A stretch of DNA of 64,000 nt from Bacteroidota bacterium (GCA_024642705.1 JAHEAQ010000005.1:44931-108930), one strand, 5' to 3'; shown: positions 15,402 to 25,440, counted from the stretch's first letter. Notes: generated from the letters alone by a model not told the origin. Translations and numbers: made by a program.

Positions 15402-17435
15402 ATGAGCAATTATCTTAAGATAATCACCATTTTATTGTTTCCAGTATATTTACTAGGACAACCACTACGAGAGATTCCTTATCGTTATATGCTTGAAGCT
15501 GCTGAAGACGCACTAGAGAATAAGGATTATTATAACGCGGTTGAATGGTTTGAAAAATGTTATAAGGAGCAAAGAGAAAAAGACATGGCTATCACCATTG
15601 CAGACCTTTACATGAAGCTTAGAGATTATAAAAGAGCTGAAAGTTGGTATAAGAGAGTTTTAAGCAGAGACATCGATAAGTTTTTCATTGATCAAAGATT
15701 CAATTATGGTAAAGTATTAAAGTATCTAGGTGAATACAATGATGCTTATGCAGAATTTAAATTTTTTATTGATTCGTCCACTAATGAATCCTTGAAACCT
15801 CTGGCCAAATTGGAAATGGAAGGTATGGTAAAGTCGAAAGAATTTGAAGAGAACAATGATGCTGTAATAAGATTATTAGATAATAAAGTGAATTCTGGGA
15901 TGTCTGATTTTGGACCAATGGAATACGCAGATGGTTCTTTGTATTTTTCATCTTTCCAAACCAACAAAGAAATCATTCTTGATGGCAAAGAAGAAAATGT
16001 GTTTGCAAAAATTTATACTTCCAAGGAAGGAGAAAAAGGATACGAAAAAGCCAATGCTTTGCCTGAATCCATTAATAGAGATGGTTTCCATACTGGCAAT
16101 GTATCGTTTACTTCGGATGGTAGAAGAATGTTTTTTACAAGATCAACTTTAGAAGGAGGGGAAGTGGTTACTTCTCAGTTATTTGTAAGTAACAAAAAAG
16201 ATTCAGGGTGGGCGCCACCTCTGGAAATTACAGGACTGAATGGAGAATTTCAAATAAAGCATCCTGCTGCAGGAGAATTATTTGGCAATGATGTGTTATT
16301 TTTTTCTTCTAACATGGAAGGAGGCCAAGGAGGATTTGATATCTATTATTCAACCATGAACGGCGATGATTTTGCAACTCCTGTTAATTTAGGTGAAACT
16401 ATCAATACACCTTTAGATGAAATTACACCTTATTATATTGATGGTACATTATATTTTAGTTCAGAAGGTTACCCAAGTTTAGGAGGATTTGATATTTATG
16501 TGACAAATTGGAATGGGGTAAATTGGAGTGAAGTGAAAAATCTTGGAATGCAATACAATTCGACTTACGACGATTTTAGTTATGCAGTTTTTAATGGAGG
16601 AATGAAAGGTTTTTTAGTTTCTAACCGTCCAAGCGAAAAGAAGAGATCCCTGAAAAGTAAAACATGTTGTGATGACATTTATTCTTTTGGAATTAGACAG
16701 CTGATTATTGATTTGGTGGCTGTAGCAGAAAATGATGATGGACCAATGAAGGGAGCTGAAATAACTTTAGCAGATCTATCAGGCGAAGCAATTGACCCAA
16801 TTACTAAGAAAAATGAAACTTTTGAAGAATATTCATTCCTATTAGATGCTGATAAGCCTTATAAATTAATATTTCGAAAAGAAGGCTATTATCCTGATTC
16901 ATTGGAATTCAATACTGTCGGTATTCTAGATGATTTCACAATAAATAAAAAGAAAAAACTAAGACCATTGCCAGTTGCTCCTCCAGCGACTACTGAAGTT
17001 ACTGAAATAGTAACAATAAATCAGCCAATACGATTAGAAAATATTTATTATGATTTAGATGATGATAAAATATTGCTTGATGCTGAAAAAGATTTATCTG
17101 TCTTATTGGGATTATTGAATGAATATCCAGATATGGTTATTGAGCTTTCATCACACACAGATTCGAGAGGAATTTCTAATTACAATAATAATCTATCATT
17201 GAGGAGGGCTGATTCTGCTAAAAAATGGATAACTGAAAGAGGTATTCTAGAAGACAGAATTAAAACCGTGGGTTATGGGGAAAGCCAAATATTAAATCGT
17301 TGCGTGAATGGTGTACGGTGCACCGAAGAGGAGCACCGATTAAATAGAAGAACTGAATTTAAAATATTGGAGGGCCCACAATCTATAGAGATTAAGAAGG
17401 AAGTTAAAAATACTCCTCAAAATAATGGCAATTGA
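15402..17435 (+). CDS. PorE-like TPR / beta-propeller / OmpA family protein
   Basis: The 677-residue protein shows the four-part architecture I associate with the T9SS protein PorE: a signal peptide, TPR-like helices (about 20-140), a WD40/PD40-type propeller with repeated LYFSS and GGFDIY motifs (about 150-420), a carboxypeptidase-regulatory-like beta domain (about 430-515), and an OmpA-type peptidoglycan-binding domain (about 545-650, with SSHTDSRG and NLSLRRADSAKKW). Known PorE is a lipoprotein tethering T9SS parts to peptidoglycan. No lipobox cysteine is seen here, so attachment may be through the PorP partner encoded just upstream. Confidence 0.8.
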   Translation: MSNYLKIITILLFPVYLLGQPLREIPYRYMLEAAEDALENKDYYNAVEWFEKCYKEQREKDMAITIADLYMKLRDYKRAESWYKRVLSRDIDKFFIDQRFNYGKVLKYLGEYNDAYAEFKFFIDSSTNESLKPLAKLEMEGMVKSKEFEENNDAVIRLLDNKVNSGMSDFGPMEYADGSLYFSSFQTNKEIILDGKEENVFAKIYTSKEGEKGYEKANALPESINRDGFHTGNVSFTSDGRRMFFTRSTLEGGEVVTSQLFVSNKKDSGWAPPLEITGLNGEFQIKHPAAGELFGNDVLFFSSNMEGGQGGFDIYYSTMNGDDFATPVNLGETINTPLDEITPYYIDGTLYFSSEGYPSLGGFDIYVTNWNGVNWSEVKNLGMQYNSTYDDFSYAVFNGGMKGFLVSNRPSEKKRSLKSKTCCDDIYSFGIRQLIIDLVAVAENDDGPMKGAEITLADLSGEAIDPITKKNETFEEYSFLLDADKPYKLIFRKEGYYPDSLEFNTVGILDDFTINKKKKLRPLPVAPPATTEVTEIVTINQPIRLENIYYDLDDDKILLDAEKDLSVLLGLLNEYPDMVIELSSHTDSRGISNYNNNLSLRRADSAKKWITERGILEDRIKTVGYGESQILNRCVNGVRCTEEEHRLNRRTEFKILEGPQSIEIKKEVKNTPQNNGN

Positions 17436-17669
17436 TCACTTATATGGTGTTTTATTTAATCAAATTTATTTCTATTAGTGAATGCACCAAATAACTTGAT
17501 TGACAAAAATTGAACATTCTTATAAAGTTTTTAAAAGATATATTTCTTCCTAGATTAGAAAGGTTATGGAAGTATCTTCCCTCTTCTTTGGGCAGCATTT
17601 TAGTTTATTTTTTTGAAATAATTATTTTTCAACAAGCAGTTTGCACAACATATTGTTAGAATTTTATAA

Positions 17670-18281
17670 ATGATTGATGCTATTAATGCTGGTTTGGCTC
17701 AATTTTCTTTTCTTGAATGGATAGGACTTTTTACAGGTATTATTTATGTCATCCTTTCAGCACAAAATAAAATTATTTGTTGGTTTTTTGGAATAATAAG
17801 TTGTGCTTGTATTGCTTATCATGATTTTTATGGTGGTTTGATGTTGTATTCTGATGGAATATTGCAAATATTTTATGTTTTGATGGGGTTCTTTGGAATT
17901 TATCATTGGAAAAAAAATAAATTAATTGATGATGTGGATATTAAAAGTACCAAATCTTTAAAAATGCATTTTGCAATATTACTAATTGGGTCCATAATTT
18001 CCTTTGGGTATGGATACTTAATGAATCGCTATTCAAATGCTGCATTACCATTTGTGGATGCTTTTACAACAATATTCAGTATTGCAGCCACCATACTATT
18101 AATTAGAAGGCAGTTAACAGCATGGATTTACTTTGTATTTATTGATTTAATTATGAGTTTTGTATATTATATTCGTTCTTGGGAACTTTATGCTTTATTG
18201 TATTTTATATATCTAATTGTAGCGCTTTTTGCTGTATGGAATTGGAAAAGAATGGCAACAGAAAAAAGAGTTGTTATTTAG
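17670..18281 (+). CDS. pnuC: Nicotinamide mononucleotide transporter PnuC
   Basis: This 203-residue inner-membrane protein has about seven hydrophobic segments and the family motifs SFLEWIGLFTGIIYVILS near the start, FFGIISCACIAYHDFY, and LQIFYVLMGFFGIYHWKK. PnuC imports a ribosylated NAD precursor (nicotinamide riboside in structurally studied members). The next genes encode the NADH-consuming Na+-NQR, but that operon has its own promoter at 18350, so the genes are neighbours rather than an obvious operon. The 234 bases upstream hold nothing I recognise. Confidence 0.85.
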   Translation: MIDAINAGLAQFSFLEWIGLFTGIIYVILSAQNKIICWFFGIISCACIAYHDFYGGLMLYSDGILQIFYVLMGFFGIYHWKKNKLIDDVDIKSTKSLKMHFAILLIGSIISFGYGYLMNRYSNAALPFVDAFTTIFSIAATILLIRRQLTAWIYFVFIDLIMSFVYYIRSWELYALLYFIYLIVALFAVWNWKRMATEKRVVI

Positions 18282-18349
18282 AATATATCTAAATAGATAT
18301 TTATCTTCAAATTGAATTGGGCCTTTTAAGGAAAAAAACAAAAGCTTTT

Positions 18350-18357
18350 TATCTTTG
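18350..18357 (+). promoter_or_regulatory. -7 box TATCTTTG of the nqr operon
   Basis: An exact TAnnTTTG match in the context TATCTTTGCGG, placing the transcription start about 40 bases before the nqrA ATG. The -33 region is only T-rich. Confidence 0.6.
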
Positions 18358-18404
18358 CGGAGATTATTGAAACAGCTTTAAATTAATAAATTTAAGTATT
18401 GCAA

Positions 18405-20030
18405 ATGAGAGTTAATAAACTCACCTACCTTGTTGCATTTTTATTATTTACTATACCTTTATTAGCACAGTCAGGCAACGGAAATAGCATATTGTCAACA
18501 TCCTTCATTGTTGTTGGGATAATTGTAGTTGTTGGATTATTGTTATCTCTGGCGGATAATTTAATGCAATTAGAAGCGAAAAAAAACAATTTGGATATCT
18601 CAAAAGGGCAATTTTCCCTTTTTCCAAGTATTGAAGAATGGTTTAGAAAGAAAAAGCCGGCAAGTTTTGGAAACGCTGGATATATCAATTTGACTAAAGG
18701 ATTCGATGTGAAATTAGCAGGAAAAGCGGAAGAAAAATTGGTTCCAGGAAATGCAAAAACTTTCGCAATTAGACCAAAAGATTTCATAGGGATGTCACCA
18801 ATTCCAAAAGTGACAGTCACAGTGGGAGAAGAAGTATCTGTCGGAGATGTTTTGTTTTTCGATAAGAAACGACCAGATGTAAAATACGTTTCCCCTGTTT
18901 CGGGAGAAATTATCAATGTGAATAGAGGTGATAAGAGATCAATTGCTTCAATTGTGATTCTGGCTGACAAGAAATTGAAATACAAATCTTTTAAGGTTCC
19001 TAATGTTGAAAAATCTGATAGATCAGAAATCCTTGCTTTTTTAAAAGAAAGTGGCACATTTGTTTCATTCAATCAAAGACCATTTGATACTATCCCTGAT
19101 GATGATGTGGTACCTACCAATATTTTTATTTCAACATTTGATACTGCACCTTTAGCGCCTAACAATAGTTTTGTGGTTGGAAATAATAAGGATGCATTTC
19201 AGAAAGGAGTTGATGTGCTGAATACTTTAACTAATGGTAAAGTTTATATTGGTCTTGATGGAAGAAAAGGGGGGAGGGCATCTTCAGTTTTTGCTGATGT
19301 GAAAGGTGCTGAATTGAATTATTTTAATGGAAAGCATCCAGCAGGAAATGTCGGTATTCAGATTCACCACACAGCTCCAATCGGTACTTCGAACAAAGTT
19401 TGGACCATAACTGTTCAAGAATTGGTTGCATTGGGAAAATTGTTTTTAACAGGACATTATTGTGGAGAAAGAATTGTTGCACTAACAGGATCTCAACTTA
19501 GTGAAAACATTTATGTTAATACTTATATAGGTGCAAATATAGGGGAACTTTTGGAAGGCAAATTGACTGGAAATAAAAATCGATTGGTTTCAGGAGATGC
19601 ACTTTCAGGAAAACAAAAAGCTCCAGATGAATTTATGAACTTTAGGGATGATCAAATAACAGTTTTAGAAGAAGGCGATGATTACGAATTGTTTGGCTGG
19701 CTATTACCAGTGACACCAAGACCGAGTTCATCGGGTACTTTCCCAAATTTTCTCTTCAAAAACCATGAATTTGACGCCAATACGAATACTCATGGAGAAA
19801 AAAGGGCATTTGTGATGACAGGTCAATATGAAGAAGTGTTGCCAATGAATATTTATCCGCAACATTTAATGAAAGCCATTTTGACTGGAGAAATTGAAAA
19901 AATGGAAGGCTTAGGAATAAATGAACTTTCTGAAGAGGATATTGCTATTTGTGAATTTGTTTGCACTTCAAAACAACCATTGCAATCAATTTTGCGAGAG
20001 GGTTTGGGAATGATGCAAGAACAAGGATAA
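18405..20030 (+). CDS. nqrA: Na+-translocating NADH:quinone reductase subunit A, with extra N-terminal membrane hairpin
   Basis: The 541-residue protein has a normal NqrA body from about residue 91 (GYINLTKGFDVKLAG) to the end, including QIHHTAPIGTSNKVW and SGTFPNFLF. The first 90 residues are extra compared with the roughly 446-residue Vibrio protein. They comprise a hydrophobic segment (7-21), a short uncharged loop (SGNGNS), a second transmembrane segment (33-50) and a basic/amphipathic linker (EAKKNN, EEWFRKKKP). Flanking charges predict both ends in the cytoplasm, so the extension would anchor the otherwise peripheral quinone-associated subunit to the membrane. It is the first gene of nqrABCDEF. 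ATG 18405 is preferred over TTG 18399. Confidence 0.93.
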   Translation: MRVNKLTYLVAFLLFTIPLLAQSGNGNSILSTSFIVVGIIVVVGLLLSLADNLMQLEAKKNNLDISKGQFSLFPSIEEWFRKKKPASFGNAGYINLTKGFDVKLAGKAEEKLVPGNAKTFAIRPKDFIGMSPIPKVTVTVGEEVSVGDVLFFDKKRPDVKYVSPVSGEIINVNRGDKRSIASIVILADKKLKYKSFKVPNVEKSDRSEILAFLKESGTFVSFNQRPFDTIPDDDVVPTNIFISTFDTAPLAPNNSFVVGNNKDAFQKGVDVLNTLTNGKVYIGLDGRKGGRASSVFADVKGAELNYFNGKHPAGNVGIQIHHTAPIGTSNKVWTITVQELVALGKLFLTGHYCGERIVALTGSQLSENIYVNTYIGANIGELLEGKLTGNKNRLVSGDALSGKQKAPDEFMNFRDDQITVLEEGDDYELFGWLLPVTPRPSSSGTFPNFLFKNHEFDANTNTHGEKRAFVMTGQYEEVLPMNIYPQHLMKAILTGEIEKMEGLGINELSEEDIAICEFVCTSKQPLQSILREGLGMMQEQG

Positions 20031-20054
20031 AAATTATAGACAGAATATAAACCA

Positions 20055-21308
20055 ATGGGACTATTAGACTTTCTAAAGAAAATTGAACCAGATAAAAAGA
20101 AATCTCCGTTTCTACATACAGTATATGATGGTTTTTTCACATTTGCATATGCACCCAATACTGTTACAAAAGGCGGTGTACATGTAAAAGATGGCATGGA
20201 TCTTAAAAGAACCATGTTTACAGTTGTAATTGCTATGCAGCTATGTTATGTGTTTGGCACTTACAATATAGGACATCAACATTTTTCAGCTTTAGGAATG
20301 TATCCAGGGTTTCTGGAAGGATTTCATTTAAAGCTGGTACATGGGCTAATCAAATTGCTCCCTTTGTTCATAGTAGCAAATGTAGTAGGTTTAGGTATAG
20401 AATTTTATTTTGCCATGAAGAAAGGTCATGGTATTGAAGAAGGATTTTTAGTGTCTGGAGCACTTATACCACTTATCATGCCTCCAGATATTCCACTTTG
20501 GATTTTAGCGGTAGCAGTAGCATTTGCTGTAATAATAGGAAAAGAAGCTTTTGGTGGCACGGGAATGAATATTTGGAACATTGCTCTTTTATCTAGAGTT
20601 TTTGTATTTTTTGCTTATCCAACTACCATTTCTGGTGATGAAGTTTGGGTTTCTGGATTTGAAAGTCTAAAAGCTGGAATGACTCCAGTATATGGATGGG
20701 CACATCATTTATTTGATAATTTATTTTCCTGGGGGAATATGGATACCTTCTCACAAGCTAGTGGTGTAGGAATAGTTGACGGTTTTACTGGAGCAACACC
20801 TCTGAGTCTTGCCTCGAAGGGAGGTTGGACTGCAGTTACAGAAGTTTATACCACAAAACAAATGTGGTGGGGAACTATTCCAGGATCAATTGGCGAAACT
20901 TCAAAACCCTTCATACTTATTGGCGTAGCAATTTTATTACTGACAAAAATTGCAAGCTGGAGAATTATGGTCAGCATGTTTATTGGTGCTGCTTTAATGG
21001 GAATAGTTCTTAATGCTTGGGGAGCAACTCCATTTATGGAAGTTCCTTGGTATTACCAATTTTGGATGGGTAGTTTCTTTTTTGCAATGGCATTTATGGC
21101 TACAGATCCTGTAACTGGAGCATCTACCAATACTGGAAAGTGGATTTATGGGTTTTCCATTGGATTTATAGGAATGATCGTCAGAGTAATGAACCCAGCT
21201 TATCCAGAAGGATGGATGTTGGCAATTTTGTTTTTGAATACTTTTGCGCCATTAATGGATCACTATACAATTCAATCTAACATTTCAAAAAGATTAAAAC
21301 GTGCATAG
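20055..21308 (+). CDS. nqrB: Na+-translocating NADH:quinone reductase subunit B
   Basis: This 417-residue polytopic membrane subunit is part of the sodium path and carries covalently bound FMN. The flavinylation motif DGFTGAT (residues 242-248, FMN on T248 by homology) matches the Dxx(S/T)GAT rule used by the flavin transferase ApbE. The N-terminus has the soluble helix typical of NqrB, then about ten hydrophobic segments. It lies 24 bases after nqrA, and its last codons overlap nqrC by 8 bases. Confidence 0.96.
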   Translation: MGLLDFLKKIEPDKKKSPFLHTVYDGFFTFAYAPNTVTKGGVHVKDGMDLKRTMFTVVIAMQLCYVFGTYNIGHQHFSALGMYPGFLEGFHLKLVHGLIKLLPLFIVANVVGLGIEFYFAMKKGHGIEEGFLVSGALIPLIMPPDIPLWILAVAVAFAVIIGKEAFGGTGMNIWNIALLSRVFVFFAYPTTISGDEVWVSGFESLKAGMTPVYGWAHHLFDNLFSWGNMDTFSQASGVGIVDGFTGATPLSLASKGGWTAVTEVYTTKQMWWGTIPGSIGETSKPFILIGVAILLLTKIASWRIMVSMFIGAALMGIVLNAWGATPFMEVPWYYQFWMGSFFFAMAFMATDPVTGASTNTGKWIYGFSIGFIGMIVRVMNPAYPEGWMLAILFLNTFAPLMDHYTIQSNISKRLKRA

Positions 21309-22047
21309 TACTAATTACATAACCAAATTTGTATTGATAATGACGGGTATCGTCGCTATCGTACTCTCATTGCTCTCTTTTGGATTGAAACCAATTCATG
21401 AAAAAAATGCAGCAATTTATAATAAGAAAGCCACATTATCAGCAATTGCGGATCACTTAGGAGTGGATTTCGCTAAAATCACCGACGACCAAGTCCAAGA
21501 GATTTTTGATAAAAATATTGAACAATTGGTTCTGGACACAAAAGGCAACTTGTTGACTTCTGAAGAAGTAATCAGTAAAGGTTACACAGGAGGAAAAGCT
21601 GAAGATGTTGATATGGCTAAGGAAAAAAAGAAACCTGTTGATGAACAAATAATTCCACTTTATATTTTCACTGGCAATGGTGGAGACAAATATTATATAC
21701 TAAATGTAAGAGGAAACGGACTTTGGGACGCGATTTGGGGAAGTGTTGCCTTGAAAGATGATAAAAATACTATTGCTGGTGTTTCTTTCGACCATACTGG
21801 AGAAACTCCAGGATTAGGTGCTGAAATAAAAGACAATCAAGAATGGAAAAATCAATTTGAAGGAAAAAGTATTTACGATGACTCTGGCAATTTTGTATCC
21901 ATAAGCGTAGTAAAAGGAGGAGCTGACGATAGTGATCAACATGCAATTGATGGGATTACTGGAGCAACAATTACAGGAGATGGTGTAGATAAAATGTTGA
22001 AAAAGGGAATCGCTTATTATGTTCCTTATTTGAAAAAAAATAATTAA
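21301..22047 (+). CDS. nqrC: Na+-translocating NADH:quinone reductase subunit C
   Basis: The 248-residue subunit has one N-terminal transmembrane helix (about 9-27) and a periplasmic FMN domain. The flavinylation motif is DGITGAT (217-223, FMN on T223 by homology). The start is GTG at 21301: an in-frame TAA at 21295-21297 excludes any earlier start, and the next ATG (21340) would cut into the membrane helix. The 8-base overlap with nqrB suggests coupled translation. Confidence 0.95.
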   Translation: MHSTNYITKFVLIMTGIVAIVLSLLSFGLKPIHEKNAAIYNKKATLSAIADHLGVDFAKITDDQVQEIFDKNIEQLVLDTKGNLLTSEEVISKGYTGGKAEDVDMAKEKKKPVDEQIIPLYIFTGNGGDKYYILNVRGNGLWDAIWGSVALKDDKNTIAGVSFDHTGETPGLGAEIKDNQEWKNQFEGKSIYDDSGNFVSISVVKGGADDSDQHAIDGITGATITGDGVDKMLKKGIAYYVPYLKKNN

Positions 22048-22073
22048 TAAATCAGCATAAATAAAAATTTAAC

Positions 22074-22772
22074 ATGGCTGAAACAACTATAGCAAAAGAA
22101 AAAACGTCAATACTTCCATTCGGTCCTACCGAACGTAAGCTGTTGACTGACCCATTAAATGATAATAATCCAATTACAGTTCAGGTTTTAGGAATTTGTT
22201 CAGCTCTTGCTGTTACTACTTTGCTGAATAAAGCTATTGTTATGGCTGTTGCTGTAACTTTTGTAACTGCATTCTCAAACCTAATTATTTCTGCGCTAAG
22301 AAATTCTATTCCTAAGCAAGTAAGAATGATCGTACAATTGGTAATTGTAGCGTTTCTAGTTACAGTGGTGGAATTGTCTTTGAAGGCTATCAATTATCCT
22401 ATTTATAAAGAATTATCCGTTTTTATAGGATTAATTATAACGAATTGTATCGTCATGGGTAGATTGGAAGCATTTGCAATGGCTAATAAACCATGGAGAT
22501 CCTTCTTAGATGGAATTGGAAATGGCGTTGGTTATGGAGTGATTTTGATTGCTGTTGCATCAATACGAGAGCTATTTGGAAAAGGATCTTTGCTAAATTT
22601 TAAAATAATTGGGCCAAGCTCTGATTTTTTAATTGATACTGATGCAATCTCTTTTTTGAATTGGTATGAACCAAATAACTTGATGGTATTATTTCCTTCA
22701 GCAATGTTTGTAATAGGAGTCCTGATTTGGGTTCAAAGAGCTTGGAATAAAAAATTAGTAGATATTTCTTAA
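22074..22772 (+). CDS. nqrD: Na+-translocating NADH:quinone reductase subunit D
   Basis: This 232-residue membrane subunit has about six helices. The two cysteines that, with those of NqrE, hold the buried iron centre in the membrane are present in their family contexts ([11 protein letters not shown] and [10 protein letters not shown]). The soluble N-terminal stretch (about 25 residues, ending near [10 protein letters not shown]) is typical. It sits between nqrC (26-base gap) and nqrE (17-base gap). Confidence 0.95.
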   Translation: MAETTIAKEKTSILPFGPTERKLLTDPLNDNNPITVQVLGICSALAVTTLLNKAIVMAVAVTFVTAFSNLIISALRNSIPKQVRMIVQLVIVAFLVTVVELSLKAINYPIYKELSVFIGLIITNCIVMGRLEAFAMANKPWRSFLDGIGNGVGYGVILIAVASIRELFGKGSLLNFKIIGPSSDFLIDTDAISFLNWYEPNNLMVLFPSAMFVIGVLIWVQRAWNKKLVDIS

Positions 22773-22789
22773 TAAGGAAAGAAACAGAC

Positions 22790-23398
22790 ATGGAATTAGT
22801 AAATATATTTATAAAATCAGCGTTCATAGAAAATTTAGCTTTAGCTTATTTTCTTGGTATGTGCTCTTATTTAGCAGTTTCTAAAACTGTAAAAACAGCT
22901 TTTGGACTTGGTTTAGCTGTAATTTTCGTTCTTGGTATAACAATGCCTATCAATTGGATAATTAATACTTGGTTGTTAGGGGAAAATGGAATTTTTCATA
23001 CTGACCTAACATTTCTTAGATTTATTTTATTCATTGCCGTTATAGCTTCAATGGTTCAATTGGTGGAAATGGTGGTCGAAAAGTTCTCGCCTTCATTGTA
23101 CAATTCTTTGGGAATATTTTTACCATTAATTACGGTTAACTGCGCTATTTTGGGAGGATCCCTATTTATGGTGTCCAAAGAATATAACTTTTCAGAATCT
23201 GTTGCCTTTGGATTAGGTGGTGGTTTTGGTTGGTTTCTTGCAATTATTGCAATTGCAGCAATTCGAGAAAAAATGAAATATTCTAATGTCCCACCTGCTT
23301 TAAGAGGCTTAGGGATGGCCTTTTTATTAACTGGGTTAATGGGGATGGCTTTTATGAGTTTGATGGGAATTGATCCAGCATCTTTTACAAATAACTAA
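22790..23398 (+). CDS. nqrE: Na+-translocating NADH:quinone reductase subunit E
   Basis: This 202-residue membrane subunit is a paralogue of NqrD with inverted topology. The iron-centre cysteines are present in [12 protein letters not shown] and [13 protein letters not shown]. The N-terminal [20 protein letters not shown] is the family signature. It is followed 16 bases later by nqrF. Confidence 0.95.
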   Translation: MELVNIFIKSAFIENLALAYFLGMCSYLAVSKTVKTAFGLGLAVIFVLGITMPINWIINTWLLGENGIFHTDLTFLRFILFIAVIASMVQLVEMVVEKFSPSLYNSLGIFLPLITVNCAILGGSLFMVSKEYNFSESVAFGLGGGFGWFLAIIAIAAIREKMKYSNVPPALRGLGMAFLLTGLMGMAFMSLMGIDPASFTNN

Positions 23399-23414
23399 AA
23401 AGAAACAAGGAAAT

Positions 23415-24734
23415 ATGATTTTTCTAATAGATTTTTTGCCCATGGTTTGGGCGCTAGTTGTGTTCTGCGGAGTGATATTATTTTTGTCTTTCATGCTTGT
23501 TTATGCAAGAAAACAATTAGTACCTCAAGGGAATGTAAAGATAATCGTGAATGGCGATAGTGAGCATCCAATTCTAACTCAACCTGGATCATCTTTGCTG
23601 TCTGCGTTATCAGATCAAAAAATATTTTTACCTTCAGCATGTGGAGGTGGCGGTACTTGTGCAATGTGTGAATGTCATGTGGATACAGGAGGTGGAGATG
23701 TTTTACCGACTGAAATGAATCACCTAACAAGAAAAGAAGCAGCTGAACATAAAAGATTGGCTTGTCAGGTTAAGGTAAGAGAAGATATGGAGATAAGAAT
23801 CCCTGAAGAAATTTTTGGGATTAAGAAATGGGAATGTGAAGTTATTGAGAATTATAATGTTGCTTCCTTTATCAAGCAATTTGTTGTAAGACTTCCAGAA
23901 GGCGAAGAGTTAGATTTTCAAGCTGGAGGATATATTCAGATTGACGTTCCAAAAATTGTTACCGAGTTCAAAGATATGGATATTACTGCTCATCCAGATT
24001 ATCACGATGATCCAGAAAAGTTCCGTTCTGAATGGGATAAATTTAATCTTTGGCCTTTGAAAATGGTTAACCCTGAACCTCAATTTAGAGCATATTCAAT
24101 GGCTAACCATCCTGCAGAAGGTAATATTGTAAAGCTGAATATAAGAATTGCAACTCCACCTTGGGATCGAGCTAAGAATAATTGGCAAGATGTTAACCCG
24201 GGAATTTGTTCATCTTATGTATTTGGTCTAAAGCCAGGAGATAAATGCACAATATCAGGGCCTTATGGTGAATTCTTTATTAAACCAACTAAAAAAGAAA
24301 TGGTTTATGTGGGCGGTGGAGCAGGAATGGCCCCTTTGAGATCTCACTTATTTCATTTGTTTCATACCTTAAAGACAACGGACCGAAAAATATCATTTTG
24401 GTATGGAGGTAGAACGAAAAGGGAATTATTTTATGTGGAAGAATTCAGAAAAATTGAAAGAGAATTTCCGAATTTTAAGTTTTACATTTCTCTCGATAAT
24501 CCAATGCCTGAAGATAATTGGAATGTAAAAGAAGATATTAATTCTCCTGGAGATGGATTTCAAGGATTTATCATGCCTGTATTATTTGAAAAATATTTGA
24601 AGAACCACGAAGAACCAGAAGAAATAGAATACTACTTCTGTGGTCCTCCAGCGATGAATGCTTCGGTACTTAAATCTTTAGACGAATTAGGGGTGCCAGA
24701 AGAAAATATTTCCTTCGATGATTTTGGAGGATAA
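23415..24734 (+). CDS. nqrF: Na+-translocating NADH:quinone reductase subunit F
   Basis: This 439-residue subunit is the electron entry point: it oxidises NADH and passes electrons through FAD and a 2Fe-2S centre. It has an N-terminal membrane helix (about 8-30), a ferredoxin domain with C76-x5-C82-x2-C85 and C117, an FAD domain with RAYSMAN, and an NAD domain with [12 protein letters not shown] and [11 protein letters not shown] 23415 was chosen because an earlier possible start (23370) lies inside nqrE and adds only a non-hydrophobic tail. It is the last gene of the operon; no apbE gene is adjacent. Confidence 0.96.
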   Translation: MIFLIDFLPMVWALVVFCGVILFLSFMLVYARKQLVPQGNVKIIVNGDSEHPILTQPGSSLLSALSDQKIFLPSACGGGGTCAMCECHVDTGGGDVLPTEMNHLTRKEAAEHKRLACQVKVREDMEIRIPEEIFGIKKWECEVIENYNVASFIKQFVVRLPEGEELDFQAGGYIQIDVPKIVTEFKDMDITAHPDYHDDPEKFRSEWDKFNLWPLKMVNPEPQFRAYSMANHPAEGNIVKLNIRIATPPWDRAKNNWQDVNPGICSSYVFGLKPGDKCTISGPYGEFFIKPTKKEMVYVGGGAGMAPLRSHLFHLFHTLKTTDRKISFWYGGRTKRELFYVEEFRKIEREFPNFKFYISLDNPMPEDNWNVKEDINSPGDGFQGFIMPVLFEKYLKNHEEPEEIEYYFCGPPAMNASVLKSLDELGVPEENISFDDFGG

Positions 24735-24741
24735 AAAAATT

Positions 24742-24771
24742 AAAAAGCATTCGAAAGGATGCTTTTTTTTT
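24742..24771 (+). terminator. Intrinsic terminator of the nqr operon
   Basis: A 9-bp perfect stem (24742-24750 with 24759-24767), an 8-base loop and a long T run, located 7 bases after the nqrF stop. Confidence 0.93.
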
Positions 24772-24845
24772 TGCACTTTTTTAATTTTTTTGATTAGTGC
24801 AATGAATACTGATGATCGAGTATATTAAAACCTTCAAACTAAATT

Positions 24846-25376
24846 TTAGTTTGAAATTTGCATTTTATTCAACAAGTTTAACTCCTTTTTTCCCCTGCTT
24901 ATAATACCTGATGATCCATGCAACAATAAATCTTCAATGACTTCAATTAATTCTGGAATCAAATCTGGGTATTTAATTGCAATTTTTCTACACACAGTCA
25001 TCGAAAAAGCTTTTATAGCTATTGGATACTGAGGGTCAATTAAAAACTTGAAACATAAATCGAATATCCTACCTTCATATTTTTCTGGAATTTGATCAAA
25101 ATTTTGTAACACGCGAACTGTGTTTCTCACCACTGCATCGTGAACTGGATTTTCGACAGCTTTGAGTATTTCTGGAATCCATTTAACCATTAAGTTTGGA
25201 TGTTTTTCGCAAACCACTCCCATTGCCCAAGAAGCTCTTTGACAAATTCTGTATTCTTTGTGGAGGAAAAATTGCATAAATTTATCAAATCTTGTCTGCG
25301 AGTTTCCAATATAATTGGCTAGTTCAATGCATAGTTCTTTATTATGTCCCTTTCTTAAATGTGCTTCAATGTCCAT
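24846..25376 (-). CDS. Hypothetical HEAT-repeat-like helical protein
   Basis: The 176-residue product has no signal peptide and looks all-helical. It has three or four repeated helix pairs (CQRASWAMGVVCEKHP, HDAVVRNTVRVLQNFD, IAIKAFSMTVCRKIAIKYP, LIPELIEVIEDLL), the pattern of HEAT/armadillo repeats. Such proteins are usually protein-binding scaffolds in the cytoplasm. No catalytic motif was seen and no specific name is recognised. It is divergent from metG and probably transcribed from a -7 box at 25433-25440. Confidence 0.65.
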   Translation of the reverse strand: MDIEAHLRKGHNKELCIELANYIGNSQTRFDKFMQFFLHKEYRICQRASWAMGVVCEKHPNLMVKWIPEILKAVENPVHDAVVRNTVRVLQNFDQIPEKYEGRIFDLCFKFLIDPQYPIAIKAFSMTVCRKIAIKYPDLIPELIEVIEDLLLHGSSGIISRGKKELNLLNKMQISN

Positions 25377-25432
25377 GATGGAAATGAAAAATATTTATAT
25401 TAAATTGTTAAATGTATCTTGATAATAAATTC

Positions 25433-25440
25433 CAAATGTA
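25433..25440 (-). promoter_or_regulatory. -7 box TACATTTG for the HEAT-like gene
   Basis: An exact TAnnTTTG match on the minus strand, 56 bases upstream of the ATG. It lies 11 bases from the metG -7 box on the other strand, so the two promoters would overlap in the divergent gap. Confidence 0.4.

Noticed and set aside
18285..18300. ATATCT-AAAT-AGATAT palindrome just after pnuC as a terminator
   Set aside because: The stem is entirely AT-rich apart from one C-G pair, only 6 bp, and followed by no T run; too weak to call.
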